Positions 1-10,854 of a stretch of 64,000 bases of DNA are shown here, in pieces. Made by a program: the position numbers and the translations under genes. Within the stretch, counting starts at the first letter, position 1. Every line of letters starts with the position of its first letter. Below the pieces are notes generated by a model. The model was not told the DNA's origin. It did not search any database and was given only the letters and a program-made list of their open reading frames with translations. Source of the DNA: Cloeon dipterum (lineage: Eukaryota; Arthropoda; Insecta; Ephemeroptera; Baetidae); assembly GCF_949628265.1 (NCBI RefSeq), contig NC_088786.1, positions 21,597,681 through 21,661,680 of the forward strand. The letters are read 5' to 3'.

Positions 1-920
1 TCGTATATTTTTAAATTAATTTCCTTTATTTAATTTGTATTACACAGCGGTACAAAAATCGAAGCTTCTCCATTTCTGTCCGCGCATTTACAAATGAGTC
101 TCAAACACCAAAATATTAATAACAATAATTAGAAGAAACATAGTGTAAACATTTCGTTATGTTTGTGTCGCAAGCGAGTGTGCGTGTTTTGCTACATTTG
201 GTGCTCTGAAATCGAGATATTCATCACAAGCATAAAATTTGTTAGCATAAACAAAAATCTTTAATTGCTTTTCGTATTCGTCTAACTGCGCCTCCCCCGA
301 ATCTGCTCTGGAAGTTCATTATACAAATTTAACATGTAAATCTTTCATCCTTTATGTGCTGAAACGCGCAAAATTTGTAAAATATTTTCCAGAAAATCCC
401 TAACTGATAAAACTATTCCACCGTACAAGTGTTAGGCCATATTTGATCAAAGAATTCTTGAAAGTAAAGCCAGTGGCATTGAATTCCCCTGATAAAAATC
501 CAACCAGTATCCAATATTGAAAGCATTATCATTCACCTCCCAACCCACGTGAAGCAAATTCAATTTGCAAAGATAATTGCTCCAACAGTGAACACATTGA
601 TCGGTTAGCATGACTTTAACGACATTCACAATACCCGAGTAGAACTTTGTAACTTAACGAATAGAGGACTGGGTGCGCAGGCGCCGATTTGGTGAGATTT
701 CTTAAGCGGACGCTCTCGCATTTTATAATTTTTCCTCGGGATATTGGGCAAGGCTGTGCAAAAGACTCGCAGGAAGGACGTGTTTAATGCCCTTTTTTTA
801 CAAATCGAGAGCAAAACTAGCCCAGAACTCGGCCGAAAATTGAAGTTTGAGGCGAATAAGGAGTCTTGTGAGTGCCGGTGGCGTGCAGATCTATTTCCAA
901 CCCCTCTGAGACGAGCACAA
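1..920. other. AT-rich non-coding flank
   Basis: I see no exon with family resemblance on either strand here. Short open frames exist but have no consistent splice signals and no recognisable motif. The base composition rises in GC from about 660, which may be the start of the LINE-derived segment that follows. Confidence 0.5.
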
Positions 921-921
921 A

Positions 922-1680
922 ATGGACTCGCAACGAACGTACAAGATGGCTGCGCTACCCCAAAATCAGTATACTCTGTATGACAAAGCTGAATTTTCTA
1001 CGCTGCAGGACAATCCCCACTACGAGGCACTGCAAAAAATTAATCGTGACCTGGACATGATAAAGACGTTCCTGGGCATTAAGGACGAGATGAATGCCGA
1101 GAAGCTTGCATAGGTAAACGCCGAGTACAATCGATTCTTGGCCGTTGAAAAACAGCAGCTTACCCATTACCGTTTTTCTACTGATGTTCCAAAGACGTAT
1201 AGCCAGGCTCTCTCGCTCCAAAAGCCCGCTACAAGGCCAGAACAGAGAAGCTTTTAATCAATGCTGACCGGTGGAAGGAAGGTGAAGAGCGGAAAAGGAA
1301 GTCAACTGTCGCCAGAGATGACGTAAGGCGAGACTCTGCCTCCAAAGTGGTCAAAGCTCGAGCCGGTAAACCCAGGGGTGCATCGGCTGCGAGCGTACCG
1401 GCGGCTTCCACCTTGATGATCTGTGGGATGAGCTTTCGGAAGCTATTCAATTTGCAGAAAATCCACATAATTTGATTTTGGCTGGCGACTTGAACTGCCG
1501 CATTGATAAAAGTAACCCAAAAGAGGAGATTCCATTTTAGAGTTTGCGTCGCTTAACGATCTGCTCCTTGTTAATTCAATTCCATTAGATTTAACCTATA
1601 CGTCCAAAAGTGGCTCAAGTGTCATTAACTTGATATTTTTCGGCTCCCAAATTTTAAAAAAGTCTGCGTGTTCTTGACTC
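922..1680 (+). mobile_element. Decayed LINE (non-LTR retrotransposon) fragment
   Basis: An opening stretch encodes a short ORF1-like peptide beginning MDSQRTYKMAALPQNQYTLY that stops at about 1111. From about 1410 a second segment reads as the C-terminal half of an endonuclease/exonuclease/phosphatase domain: NLILAGDLNCRID (the family's G-D-x-N motif), then after a frame slip near 1540 a stretch reading DLTYTSKSGSSVINLIFF, which matches the usual LINE endonuclease ending (pTy.s..g.S.iDlif). Stops and at least one frameshift interrupt it and no reverse transcriptase follows, so it is a dead, 3'-truncated copy. The clade cannot be assigned by eye. Confidence 0.6.
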
Positions 1681-1811
1681 CTTTCTAAGGAAGCATAACA
1701 TGGTTAGTTTTAAATTTCAGTCATTGATTCTTGCTGAGGGAGGGTTGCTTGAAGACGCTCAAGACAGGCGCAGAGTATGTAGATGCAACAGCTTTAAGCT
1801 GCAGGTAGACA

Positions 1812-1922
1812 TTGAGCCAGCCGCGCCGCGCCGCGCCAGCCGACTTAGCCGGTCCTTTTCTCGAGCCGCCAGCCGCCGACCTTTTTGATCGGCTGAGCCG
1901 CACCAGCCAGCCAGCCAGCCAC
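1812..1922. repeat. GC-rich simple repeat
   Basis: The stretch contains CGCCG/CGCCAGCC iterations and ends in four CCAG/CCAGC units (cagccagccagccagcc). It stands out from AT-rich surroundings. No coding function is apparent. Confidence 0.5.
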
Positions 1923-2095
1923 CCATGGTTTTTATCTTTTTCATTTTTTCATTTCACGTGTCCCGAAGCTGAAAAATTTCGCATCGTTCTCTGTTTCACG
2001 GAAAATTTTTCTCAAGTAGACCATACTTAATAAGTCGATTGTCTTAAAAAAAACGGTGTTTTTCTTATTAGTTGCAAATTTATGTAACTCGCAAC

Positions 2096-2446
2096 CAGGG
2101 TTCGCCAAACCACATTTTTTTGCGGAAAACCCCTAATGCAGTGCAAAAAATCTTCAAGTAATGTTTCTGCAATTTTGCGCATTTTTTTCAAAATACAATC
2201 GTTTTTATGGAAAATGAAAAATTCTTATGATGGATGATAAAAAATATGGATTTTTTCAAATCAGTATAAAATCACCAAGGGACCGAACATTTTAACTCTT
2301 CGGTCATCGTAATTTTCCCAAAATTTTAGCATTTTACGGCGCGAAATTTGACTTTTTCAAGTTTAAATTCGGAAAAATGCGGTAAACCCCAAAACTGGTA
2401 GGGTTGCCAGCTGATTTTTTGCACATTGCGAAATTGGTGAACCCTG
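2096..2446. mobile_element. hAT-like MITE, CAGGGTT family
   Basis: A 351-bp AT-rich segment begins CAGGGTTCGCCAA and ends TTGGTGAACCCTG, an imperfect terminal inverted repeat. The 8 bases on either side (ctcgcaac on the left, ttcacaac on the right) match at 6 of 8 positions, as an aged 8-bp target-site duplication would. There is no coding capacity. CAG-type ends plus 8-bp duplications are typical of hAT elements. Diverged relatives lie at about 28160-28447, 37270-37565 and from 51895. Confidence 0.6.
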
Positions 2447-2599
2447 TTCACAACGTATTTTTCCAATATTTAAACCGATTTCCAACCTAATCCACCTCTT
2501 TTATCTGAAAATTTCATTGCTCCCTAATTCCTATAAAATAATGTCAGGGTTTTACCTGACAATATTACGATCGCATTAATAATTGTTGCGCACCGATAC

Positions 2600-2990
2600 G
2601 TATTGACGTGAGCTTTTGGGCGCCCACAGGGGAGAGTGGAGGGAGAAACTCAGGTATCAATAAAGGCAACGCCAGGGCCCAGGGCCTCCCTCTCGCGAGC
2701 ACACGACCTGCTTGCACCCACACATTCGCTCTCCTGACGGCATGCGAGCAAGAGGGTAACTCTCTCGCTCCCCCGCTCGTCCCTCTGGGTAGCCACGCTG
2801 TACCGTCGCCGCTATCAACAATAAACTGGTATGGTATAGTAACCGGGCATTTTTCCTTCTTGTCCACCCTGCACCCTTTAAAGTCGACCATGGCTAGAAG
2901 AACAGGCTCCGACCTCGTGATAGGGAGAAGGCGCGCCGGCAGGGCCGATTGCACCCATTTGGCGGCCCCTGCCCCGCGTCGCTGACAAAT
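2600..2990. other. GC-rich island, unassigned
   Basis: About 390 bp of clearly higher GC than its surroundings. It is open on both strands for over 120 codons, which is what GC-rich DNA with few stops gives by chance. The translations (for example the short peptide starting MARRTGSDLV at about 2889) resemble no family I know. It could be the remnant of a mobile element or a CpG-rich regulatory patch. Confidence 0.3.
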
Positions 2991-4380
2991 AAATATAAAC
3001 TTATGTGATGGCCATTTGAAAGGGAAAACACAGATGTAATACAGAAAACTTGATTAACTTTACTTGTCCATTTTATTGCATAAAATGCAACTAACAGCTT
3101 GCCATGGTGCACTAATTTTGCAATGATCAAACACTAACCACTGTTTTTTGCGTATAAAACCAGCGGGATATTCCACCAGTTTACGATTTTTCTTGAATAT
3201 CGTTTAAATATTCGAATTCCAAATAAAAATAGAAACGTATGCTAGAGCACTCACATCTGCCTGCCTCCCAAAATCTCGGCCACCAGCTTTGGATTTAGCT
3301 TACCAGGCACGCCAGGAACCGGTCAAAAATTCGAAAATGGAAAAAGAAGCTTCAGATACTTGGGCCGTTTGTTGGCCTATTCTCATCAAAATCTAATAAA
3401 AATTCAGTCCAAATAATGCATTCAATAGTTTCCGCTAGTTTCAAACACGGAAAGTGAATTTTGCACTCTCGAAGTGGGGGCCGCCGAGTCATAGTACCTG
3501 ATCAAGCTCTCGGTTTAATTTTTATTTCTGTGTGCAAAGACGGAAAAATCGGAAAAATAAAGGATATGAAAGTTTTTCCCGTTTGCACATTCCCTAACAG
3601 AAATTTGATGAAATGAATTTAATGAGGAGCGGGCCGCCGGTATGCACCAAGACTCTCAACCATTATAATATTATATATTTTCAAGTTCTATTATAATGAA
3701 TTGTCTATTTAAATACATAATATCCAGAAATGCAGCTAAAATGAATAAAATTACTCACCTGTACAAATTATGGCCAAATTGTGTGTTTCCTTGACGGACT
3801 ATAACTGGCAACAGCAAATTTCTTCTTCGCTCACGACCTGAATGCACAACTTCTGAGTGCACTTCTGACTTGAGCAAGTTGACTGTTTACCACTACGTCT
3901 TCGACTGTTAGTTATGTAGTGGCAGGGCAGCACACGGCACAGGCCTGGCACAGGCCCAGCAGCAGCTTGACAACTACATCTAACGGGGATCAAGAGAACT
4001 CCGTGGAGGGAAAACATTCGCGGAACCTCGGCAACATCCTTTGCTGGTTGGGTTTGGATTGGAGAAACCCTCTGTTCTCTGCGTATTGTGTACGGCGTGC
4101 GCACATGCTCATATTACCTTTGCCTTTCAACCATGGTTGAAGTTGAAGTTTCCACTCGTCGCGCCCTCTTTCCGTCATCACTAAAACTTTCCAAGGGGGC
4201 TTGTCCGTGTCGATTTGTTTACATCATCAGCCGGAATTTAATACGTACACAGACACAGAACTGACTGTTGACTGTGTTGAGTGGAGTTGGGTCTTGTCTC
4301 CGAAATTTTTAAGATTTCGTTCGGAATGGCTGAAAATATTTTCTGAAATTAATTTTATTTGACTCAATTCACTCGGAATC
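2991..4380. other. Upstream region of COG2
   Basis: No supported gene. The sequence is AT-rich with isolated donor-like signals on the minus strand (near 3250 and 3755) that could belong to an unseen untranslated transcript. The 200 bases directly before 4381 should hold the COG2 promoter and 5' leader. No canonical TATA box is evident. Confidence 0.4.
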
Positions 4381-7300
4381 ATGGCATTCATTTTAGAGAG
4401 TCAGGAGCTTTGTTTCGACAGAGGTGATTTTGATAAGGTTCGTATTCCTTACATATTATGACTATAACAAAAACTGATTTAATCCTCGCTGCTCTAGAAA
4501 ATTCCTTCATAAAGTTTTGGCGTCTTAGTATCGCCCTATTTCTCTATAAAAATTGTACTCCACATTAATTTCAATTCATATTATTTATTTACGGTAATTC
4601 AAATTAAAATAATGTTCATACAGGTGTGATTTTAAATTAATACATACGTGGAAACAAAAATTAAAACCAAAAACATAAAAAATGCTCAGTCCATCGCTGT
4701 CCCTTCCTTCAATTTCGGTCTTTATTCTGTTGTGTTGATCTATCCATTTCAACTATCGCAAAATTATCATTAATAATCACGCTTTTGTCAGGATGACTTC
4801 TCTGTGGACAACTTCTTGGACAGTCGAGGAACAAATTTTGAAATACTGCGTGATGATTTAGGACGGTATCTAAAGGACCTGCGGTCTGCCATGATTGAAC
4901 TGATCAATCAGGATTACTCTGATTTTGTCAATCTGTCGAGTAACTTGATTGGGCTTGACAAGTCAATTTTGAAACTGAGAATTCCCCTGTGTCAGTTCAA
5001 AGAAGAAATTCTGGTGAGATTGGACTTAGGTTTAAAAAAATATCAAATTCAAGTTTTTTTCTCTATTAAGCAAATAAAGTGTAGCCTTGATGAAGGTATT
5101 GAAGAACTTACTCAGCAGCTTGACACCAAAGAGGAGTTGATCAAGTCAAAGGAATCACTGAAAAACCTGCGATCATTGATGGATTTGATGGACAAAATGG
5201 AACTGCTTTTGAAAAGAGAGAGTGGTAAGTTCCTTTGCAATAAACCGTCCAACTTATTTCATAATTAATCCATTTGCCACAGATGTTAATTTGCACAGAA
5301 TGGCTGCTCAGTTAGCTGAGTCAGAAGTTTGCAAAGCCAACTGCAACATTTTAAGCAGAGAACTGATCCAGGTGCTTCAATCTTGTCTGCCACGAATTCA
5401 AATTTTAAGTTTGGTGTGATTATTTCAGAGACACATTTCTATAGAGAGGGAAATTTTCGCTTTGCTGGACAATTCTCTTCTCAAGTTGCTTTCAAGTGAC
5501 AAGCTTGGCAAAGACAACGCCCACAGAATGGCCACCAAAGACTGTCTCAAAATATACGCCAGCCTGGGGAAGAATAAGCACGTGGAAGAACTTTTGAGAA
5601 ACCAAATTCTGGTTCCTACATTGAAGAGTATCCTCAACGAGCAGTCTGCTAGATCGACTGTTGAAATGTATAACCAGCTCTTGCGTCTGCTCAATGAAAA
5701 GAGCTCTGCTTTAAATCTTCTGATTAGCATATCAAAGTAAGGTAATTCATATTATCTTAGAGCTCTTTGGTAATTATTTCCTTTCTTGACAGCGAATTTG
5801 ACGAAGTGCGAAAGTTTGATTTCTTGTTGCATTCCTACTGGCCAGAGGCTAGCAGTGGCCTGCTTTGCCTGAACAACCTGTTCTCGCCTGGAGATCCAAA
5901 CGAATTCTATAAGGTACATTAAGCCTCATGGATTAAATCATTAGAACGGAATTGATTCTGCTTTGATAGTGGATGAGAAATATTACATTTTGGAAGATTC
6001 CTTCTGTTCTTCCTTCTTGCTTTTCAAACGCATTTCAAAATATATTTACGAAATCATTTGAGCTATTTTTAATATTAAATTGGTGTTAATATTCCAATTC
6101 AATCTGGGGGTTATGGAATTTTTCTATTTTTAAGACTCATTATTAATATATGTTATTTAACCTTTCAGAAATTCAATGAAAGCCAGAAATTTATAGTCCA
6201 ATTTGAAGCCCAACTAATTACAAAGGAAAGAGTTTTGGAGTTTAGAGCGCGTGATGATTACTCTAAATTTTTAAAAAAGTGGAACTTGATTGTTTACTAT
6301 CAAATTAGGTATTTAAAAATTTTCAAATTATGTTTTAAGAAGTACTTTTATGTATGAAAACAGATTTCAAGAAATTGCTGGTACCCTTGAGAAAGCTCTT
6401 GTAGAAAGCAAGCAGTTTCATCGCGCAAGTTCTGACTCTATTTTTGAACTGAACGCAACTCAACTTGCCTGGGATTGCGTTTTGAAGTGTTTTGCTCCTG
6501 GAATTTTTCTTCCCCAGCTCTTGCACAAGTGAGCATGCGTGAATTGAAGATAAATTGGTATAAAAAGGAGACTTTAGGTTTTGGAAACTAGCGCTGCAGC
6601 TTTTTTCCCGAATCAGCAGTTGGGCTGATGAGGTTCTTGTGAAGAGTGACAAGCTTGAGTTTCTCTGTTTGCTGCATGCCGATCTGAAACTACTCTCACA
6701 TATGGCGAAAGATATGACAAAAATCGTGTCTTCAGCATTCGCACTCACTCCTGAGCTGTTATCAGCAATGGAAGGTTTTTTTCGAAATGAAATGTCAACT
6801 TTTTATATCGTCTAATTTTCATCTCGCTTAGGAAACCTAAGGGAGAGTCAGGGCAATTTTGAGAGAATTCGTGCAAACATTGTTCAAAACATCATAAACT
6901 TGAGCTGCAATAAGGAAGATATCTCAAAATCAGTTGCAGACATTCCAAGACTTTACAGACGGTAGTAGCTATTTCCTTGATTAATCAAACGTAACCATTC
7001 ACATTAATTAACAGAACCAACCGGGGAGTGCCTTCGTCAGCTGGCGCTTACATGGATAAATTCCTGCGCAACGTTATTGACACATTCAATTTTGACGCGT
7101 TTAAGTCAAAATTCAGTGAAGCTGAACAGAAGCAGACAGTCCTCAATATGGTGAACAACATTACTAGCAAGTAAGAGGTCGCAAATTAATGGAGGAGGAA
7201 CACTAGATCATTTGTAAAAATGTTGCAGCTACCTTGTCGCCGTCAAGGAGCTGTTGACATCTGTGCAAAAGACAGAGGACTCTCTGCGAAAGCTGAAGCA

Positions 7301-7505
7301 GATCAGAGACAAATCCTCGTCAACAGGGCAGACGCCATCTACTGGAAGCCAGAGTGTTTCAGATGATGACAAGATTAGAATGCAAATCCAGCAGGACCTC
7401 CTTCACTTTGCACGGGAAATCTGCAAACTTGGAATATCTTCTGATGACGTCACTGATTTGAAAGAGCTGAGCAGCGTGGTTGAGAAGTCTCTTAGCACCA
7501 AGTAA
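4381..7505 (+). CDS. COG2: Conserved oligomeric Golgi complex subunit 2
   Basis: COG2 is a lobe-A subunit of the COG tether that catches retrograde vesicles at the cis-Golgi. The first exon (4381-4437, MAFILESQELCFDRGDFDK) splices to 4792-5013, which carries the diagnostic N-terminal segment FLDSRGTNFEILRDDL and DYSDFVNLSSNLIGLD. A coiled-coil-like exon follows (about 5070-5223; DEGIEELTQQLDTKEELIKS), then helical exons at about 5282-5410, 5430-5739, 5792-5913 and 6170 onward, ending in LSTK and a stop at 7503-7505. Internal exons join in phase through short introns. The start has an in-frame ATG just before the conserved motif. It converges on OBP-A, whose stop is 153 bp away. Identification is by the COG2 N-terminal signature; the C-terminal exons are less conserved. 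Confidence 0.88.
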
Positions 7506-7658
7506 GATAATTATGTTCCAACTTTTATTCAAGCAATGTGTTATTTTTTAATTAAATGCCCGAATTTGTTTATTTCATCTGATTTAAATATTTTACACAC
7601 AAAACGAGACCTTTTAACTCTTAAATCTTGCGTAAAAAATCGTAAAAAAAAACTCGAG

Positions 7659-10229
7659 CTATTCTTCTGCTGGCGGTTCCTCTGCCGGAGGCTCTTCATT
7701 TGGTGTCTCAGCCGGAGGCTCTTCCTCAGCAGCAGGCTGCGGTTCCTCAGGAGCAACTTGCGCCTCTTCAGCATCAGGCTGCGGTTCCTCAGGAGCAACT
7801 TGCACCTCTTCAGCAGGAGCTGCTTCCTCCGCTGCTGGTTGCTGCTCTTCAGGAGCTGGCTCTTCTGCTGCAGCCTCAGGCGAGGGTTCTGCCGGAGGCT
7901 CACCCTCAGGTTGTGGCGGTTCTTGCGGCATGTTATTTTCGTTTCCTTGGTTGTTATTGTTTTCTGGTTGCTGAGTGGATGACATTTCATTGTCTCCATT
8001 TGACATGCCGTCGTCATTAATTGAATTGGTGCCAGATCCAGGGGAGGGTCCTCCCTGTTGAAGTTGTCTCCAAAAATCTTCCAACTTGCACTTTTGCAGC
8101 AAACCCTTTGCTTTGATGCAGCCAGGGCCTGAAAGATTTTTTTATTTGAGGCTCCAACTTGTAAATTTTAACTGCAAACTACTCACTATCAATGTAAGAC
8201 TTGCAACCCTTATATCAGAATTAGTTAATTAACAAACAATGAAGCAAAATATAAATATTCACCTCAATCATTTTTTTCCGAAGGCACAGTATAAAAGCAT
8301 AAGGAATCAGGCTTGTTTGCTTACCATCCGTGGTCGAATATTGTTGAATCGGTATAGCTGCATAGATTTTAATGAGAATTTTTTAAATTTACTTATCAAA
8401 TCAAATTAGCCTTGAAATTTCCTACACCAAAGAAGTTTAAATTGAATATAATTGGTTCAAAAATTGCGGAAACCACCTGAATTATAACGCTATGCAGATG
8501 CAGATTTTTGAAAATTAAATTAATGTTGATCTAAAGTTTACTAAATGACTGCGATTGATGCGCCCGCGTTGCAATTTACGAGATCATAACACGGTTAGCC
8601 CTGTAATTCGTTCTCAAGGTTTTAAGGACGCGAGTTGCTCCCAATCAGGGGGTCACCTGTCACCCCTCTCAGATGAGATAAACCGATAAAACAGTGCATT
8701 AATATAGACCTCATGCACTTGAGTTTGATCTTCGTGTTACACTGCAGGAACTCATGTGACAGAAATAAATTTATAGAATAACACATGCAAGTAAACAAGC
8801 TGCCACGCTACTGGCTCAAAAATTAATTTTTATTCTTCAGAGAAAATTTTAATTTTTTTTAAAGAAGAATATTTATTTGTAATCTTTGGAAGTCCAGCCA
8901 ATTCCGAAGAATTAACGGCTGGTGCTTATACATAGCTAATAATTCAAATCACACTTAGTGGTGCAACACTCGAAAATATAAATATCTCCAATATTATCTG
9001 ATTTTTTGATCTCATAGTGGGATATTATTTTTTTAGTGAAGACATTATTCTTGCGGTGGTATCTCTCTGTGAGCTCATGGCCCACGGGATGTGCCAAACA
9101 GAGGTTAAAAATGAACTCTCAAAATTTTGCTCACGCTACTAGTGGTTTGCGCTATTTCTACTCAAAGTCGGTTGAGTTAATGTCATTTCCGCCATCTAAT
9201 ATTTCGGTAAATTCTCTAGGCTTCCATTGAATCTAATCATATTCAATCGAGTTACGTGATACTAAAACTTACTCTCTGCTTCTTGTTGACACGTTCGAGC
9301 CGCAGTAAGTGCTGTTGAGTCCCAGTGGTTGTCCAAATACTTCTTTTTGTAGTTGGTTTGGATAACTTGCTCCAAGACCGGTGTATCAATTTTTCCATCC
9401 TCTTTAGCCTAGTGAGTTGTTATTATTTGTACCTTGAAATTTTTGTAATGCTTATTATATTTATCTTACGATCTTAACGTCTTTTAGAACGCACGAAACG
9501 AACATCTGTCAAATTGACTTGATAGAATTAAAATTAAATTAAATATTGCGTTAAATCATACCGCAGGATTTCCAACAAAATGTTCTGATGTTCATAATCA
9601 TAATTATTTTTTGCTTTGGTTTTATAACAAAAATTCTTACGAGCTTTCGCGTTGAAATCGTTTGGCTTGGAAAGTTTTTTCTCTCCTTTCCAGTATTTCT
9701 TCATGAATTTCTCTCTAACTGTGTGCAAGAGACCGCTGTGTACAGTTCCTTCTCGATTAATGCACCTCTTCTGCGATTCTTTTGTCGGAAGAAGGGGGAC
9801 GTAGCAGCAGCTTTGACACCACTAAACATTAACATCAGTTTAAGTTAAATGTGGCCCATTATTGTAGCTTCTCGCTGTTCACCTCGAATGCAACTGAGAT
9901 GCAGTCGATTTCAAGATTCACGCCTTTTGATTGTACCGGCTTTGATTTTAATTTCGATTGTGTTTTTTGAGGACTTCGCTTCCAACGGGACAGAACATCT
10001 TTGGTATTTGACAATATTTATTTGTTAGATTTGGTTACAATGTTTAAAAGTACCGTCATCAGATGAGTTGTCACTGCTAAAGCTTTGTCGGAGCGATCCT
10101 CCATAGCTGCTACCCTGTACGGTATTTAAGTTTTTTCCACTTTTGGTTCGAAGCTCAGATTTAAAATCTACTTACCAAAATGAGCGTTAAGACAATGGTG
10201 GCCAAGAGTACACCTCGTACGGCGACCAT
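7659..10229 (-). CDS. Plus-C odorant-binding protein-like A, acidic-tailed
   Basis: Secreted small-ligand carrier of the PBP/GOBP fold, probably in extracellular fluid. The start exon ends at 10229 and encodes the signal peptide MVAVRGVLLATIVLTLIL. Downstream exons (all minus) give a Ser/Asp-rich linker with RWKRS, a possible proprotein cleavage site; then DCISVAFEWCQSCCYVPLL..C, matching the extra cysteine pair (CC..P) of Plus-C OBPs; then FVSCVLKDVKI; EDGKIDTPVLEQV...ARTC; and GCKSYID..GCIKAKGLLQKC with a C-x9-C spacing shared with genes C and D. After the OBP core the last exon adds about 120 residues rich in Glu, Pro and Ala (repeated EEPQP/PAEE units), which is unusual. One small exon between about 8200 and 9270 could not be placed in phase. 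The family call is inference from cysteine pattern and conserved G-x-[IL]-D; ligand and tissue are unknown. Confidence 0.72.
7741..7824 (-). repeat. 42-bp tandem repeat inside OBP-A tail
   Basis: Two nearly identical 42-base units (7741-7782 and 7783-7824) encode a 14-residue acidic Pro/Glu unit (VAPEEPQP.AEEA). Shorter degenerate units extend over 7670-7930. Such arrays commonly vary in copy number by slippage. Confidence 0.8.
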
Positions 10230-10854
10230 CCTGAAATGTTGCCTGTTAAAATGGCAGTCGGTGCTGGTTCGCGTTCGGTGGCGTCATTGCCATGCCAGCT
10301 CTGCAAGGCCGCGCCAGCTTTTCTATCTAAAAATCAGTAGCAGCGGAAGTCATGAAATCGGTGCAACCTAGCAAATGCGAAGTTTCTAGATAAAATTTAA
10401 CCCACTTTCTAAATATTTTGATATTAATTTTCCTTTAATAATTTATTTCACATACTTAATCTAATAAATATATCAAAGCCAAAATCGATATCATTCAGGT
10501 TACACTTATGCGTTTTTTTACTATCAGAATTTGAGAGGTTTCTATGAAAATTTAACTTGTTCCACATCGCTGAATCTCCAACTTTATTTAAGTTCGTTGA
10601 CACTCGTACCAGGTTTCATGGCTATTGGCAGCGATTGCCACAATCAAATACATGTGGTTTTAATATATTCGGTGATTTTTTTTATTATTATTTAGGACAG
10701 CAATTATTTAACCATTAAATTGCAAGCAATTTTTTTTTATTTCACCCGTCCTATAACTACTTAAATGGATTACAAATTGCTATATTCCTGTCAATGTCAC
10801 TGCAAACTGTTGGTGCTGAAAGAACAATTTATTTTACAAAAAAGCACGAGATAT

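Noticed and set aside
2565-2985. Long open frames on both strands in the GC-rich island
   Set aside because: GC-rich DNA lacks stops by chance; the translations look random and have no splice or family support.
3799-4181. Overlapping frames of 60-100 codons upstream of COG2
   Set aside because: No homology, no splice context, and similar frames on both strands.
7536-7982. Arg/Leu-rich and Gln/Leu-rich frames around 7.5-8.0 kb
   Set aside because: These are other-frame and other-strand readings of the Glu/Pro repeat tail of OBP-A.
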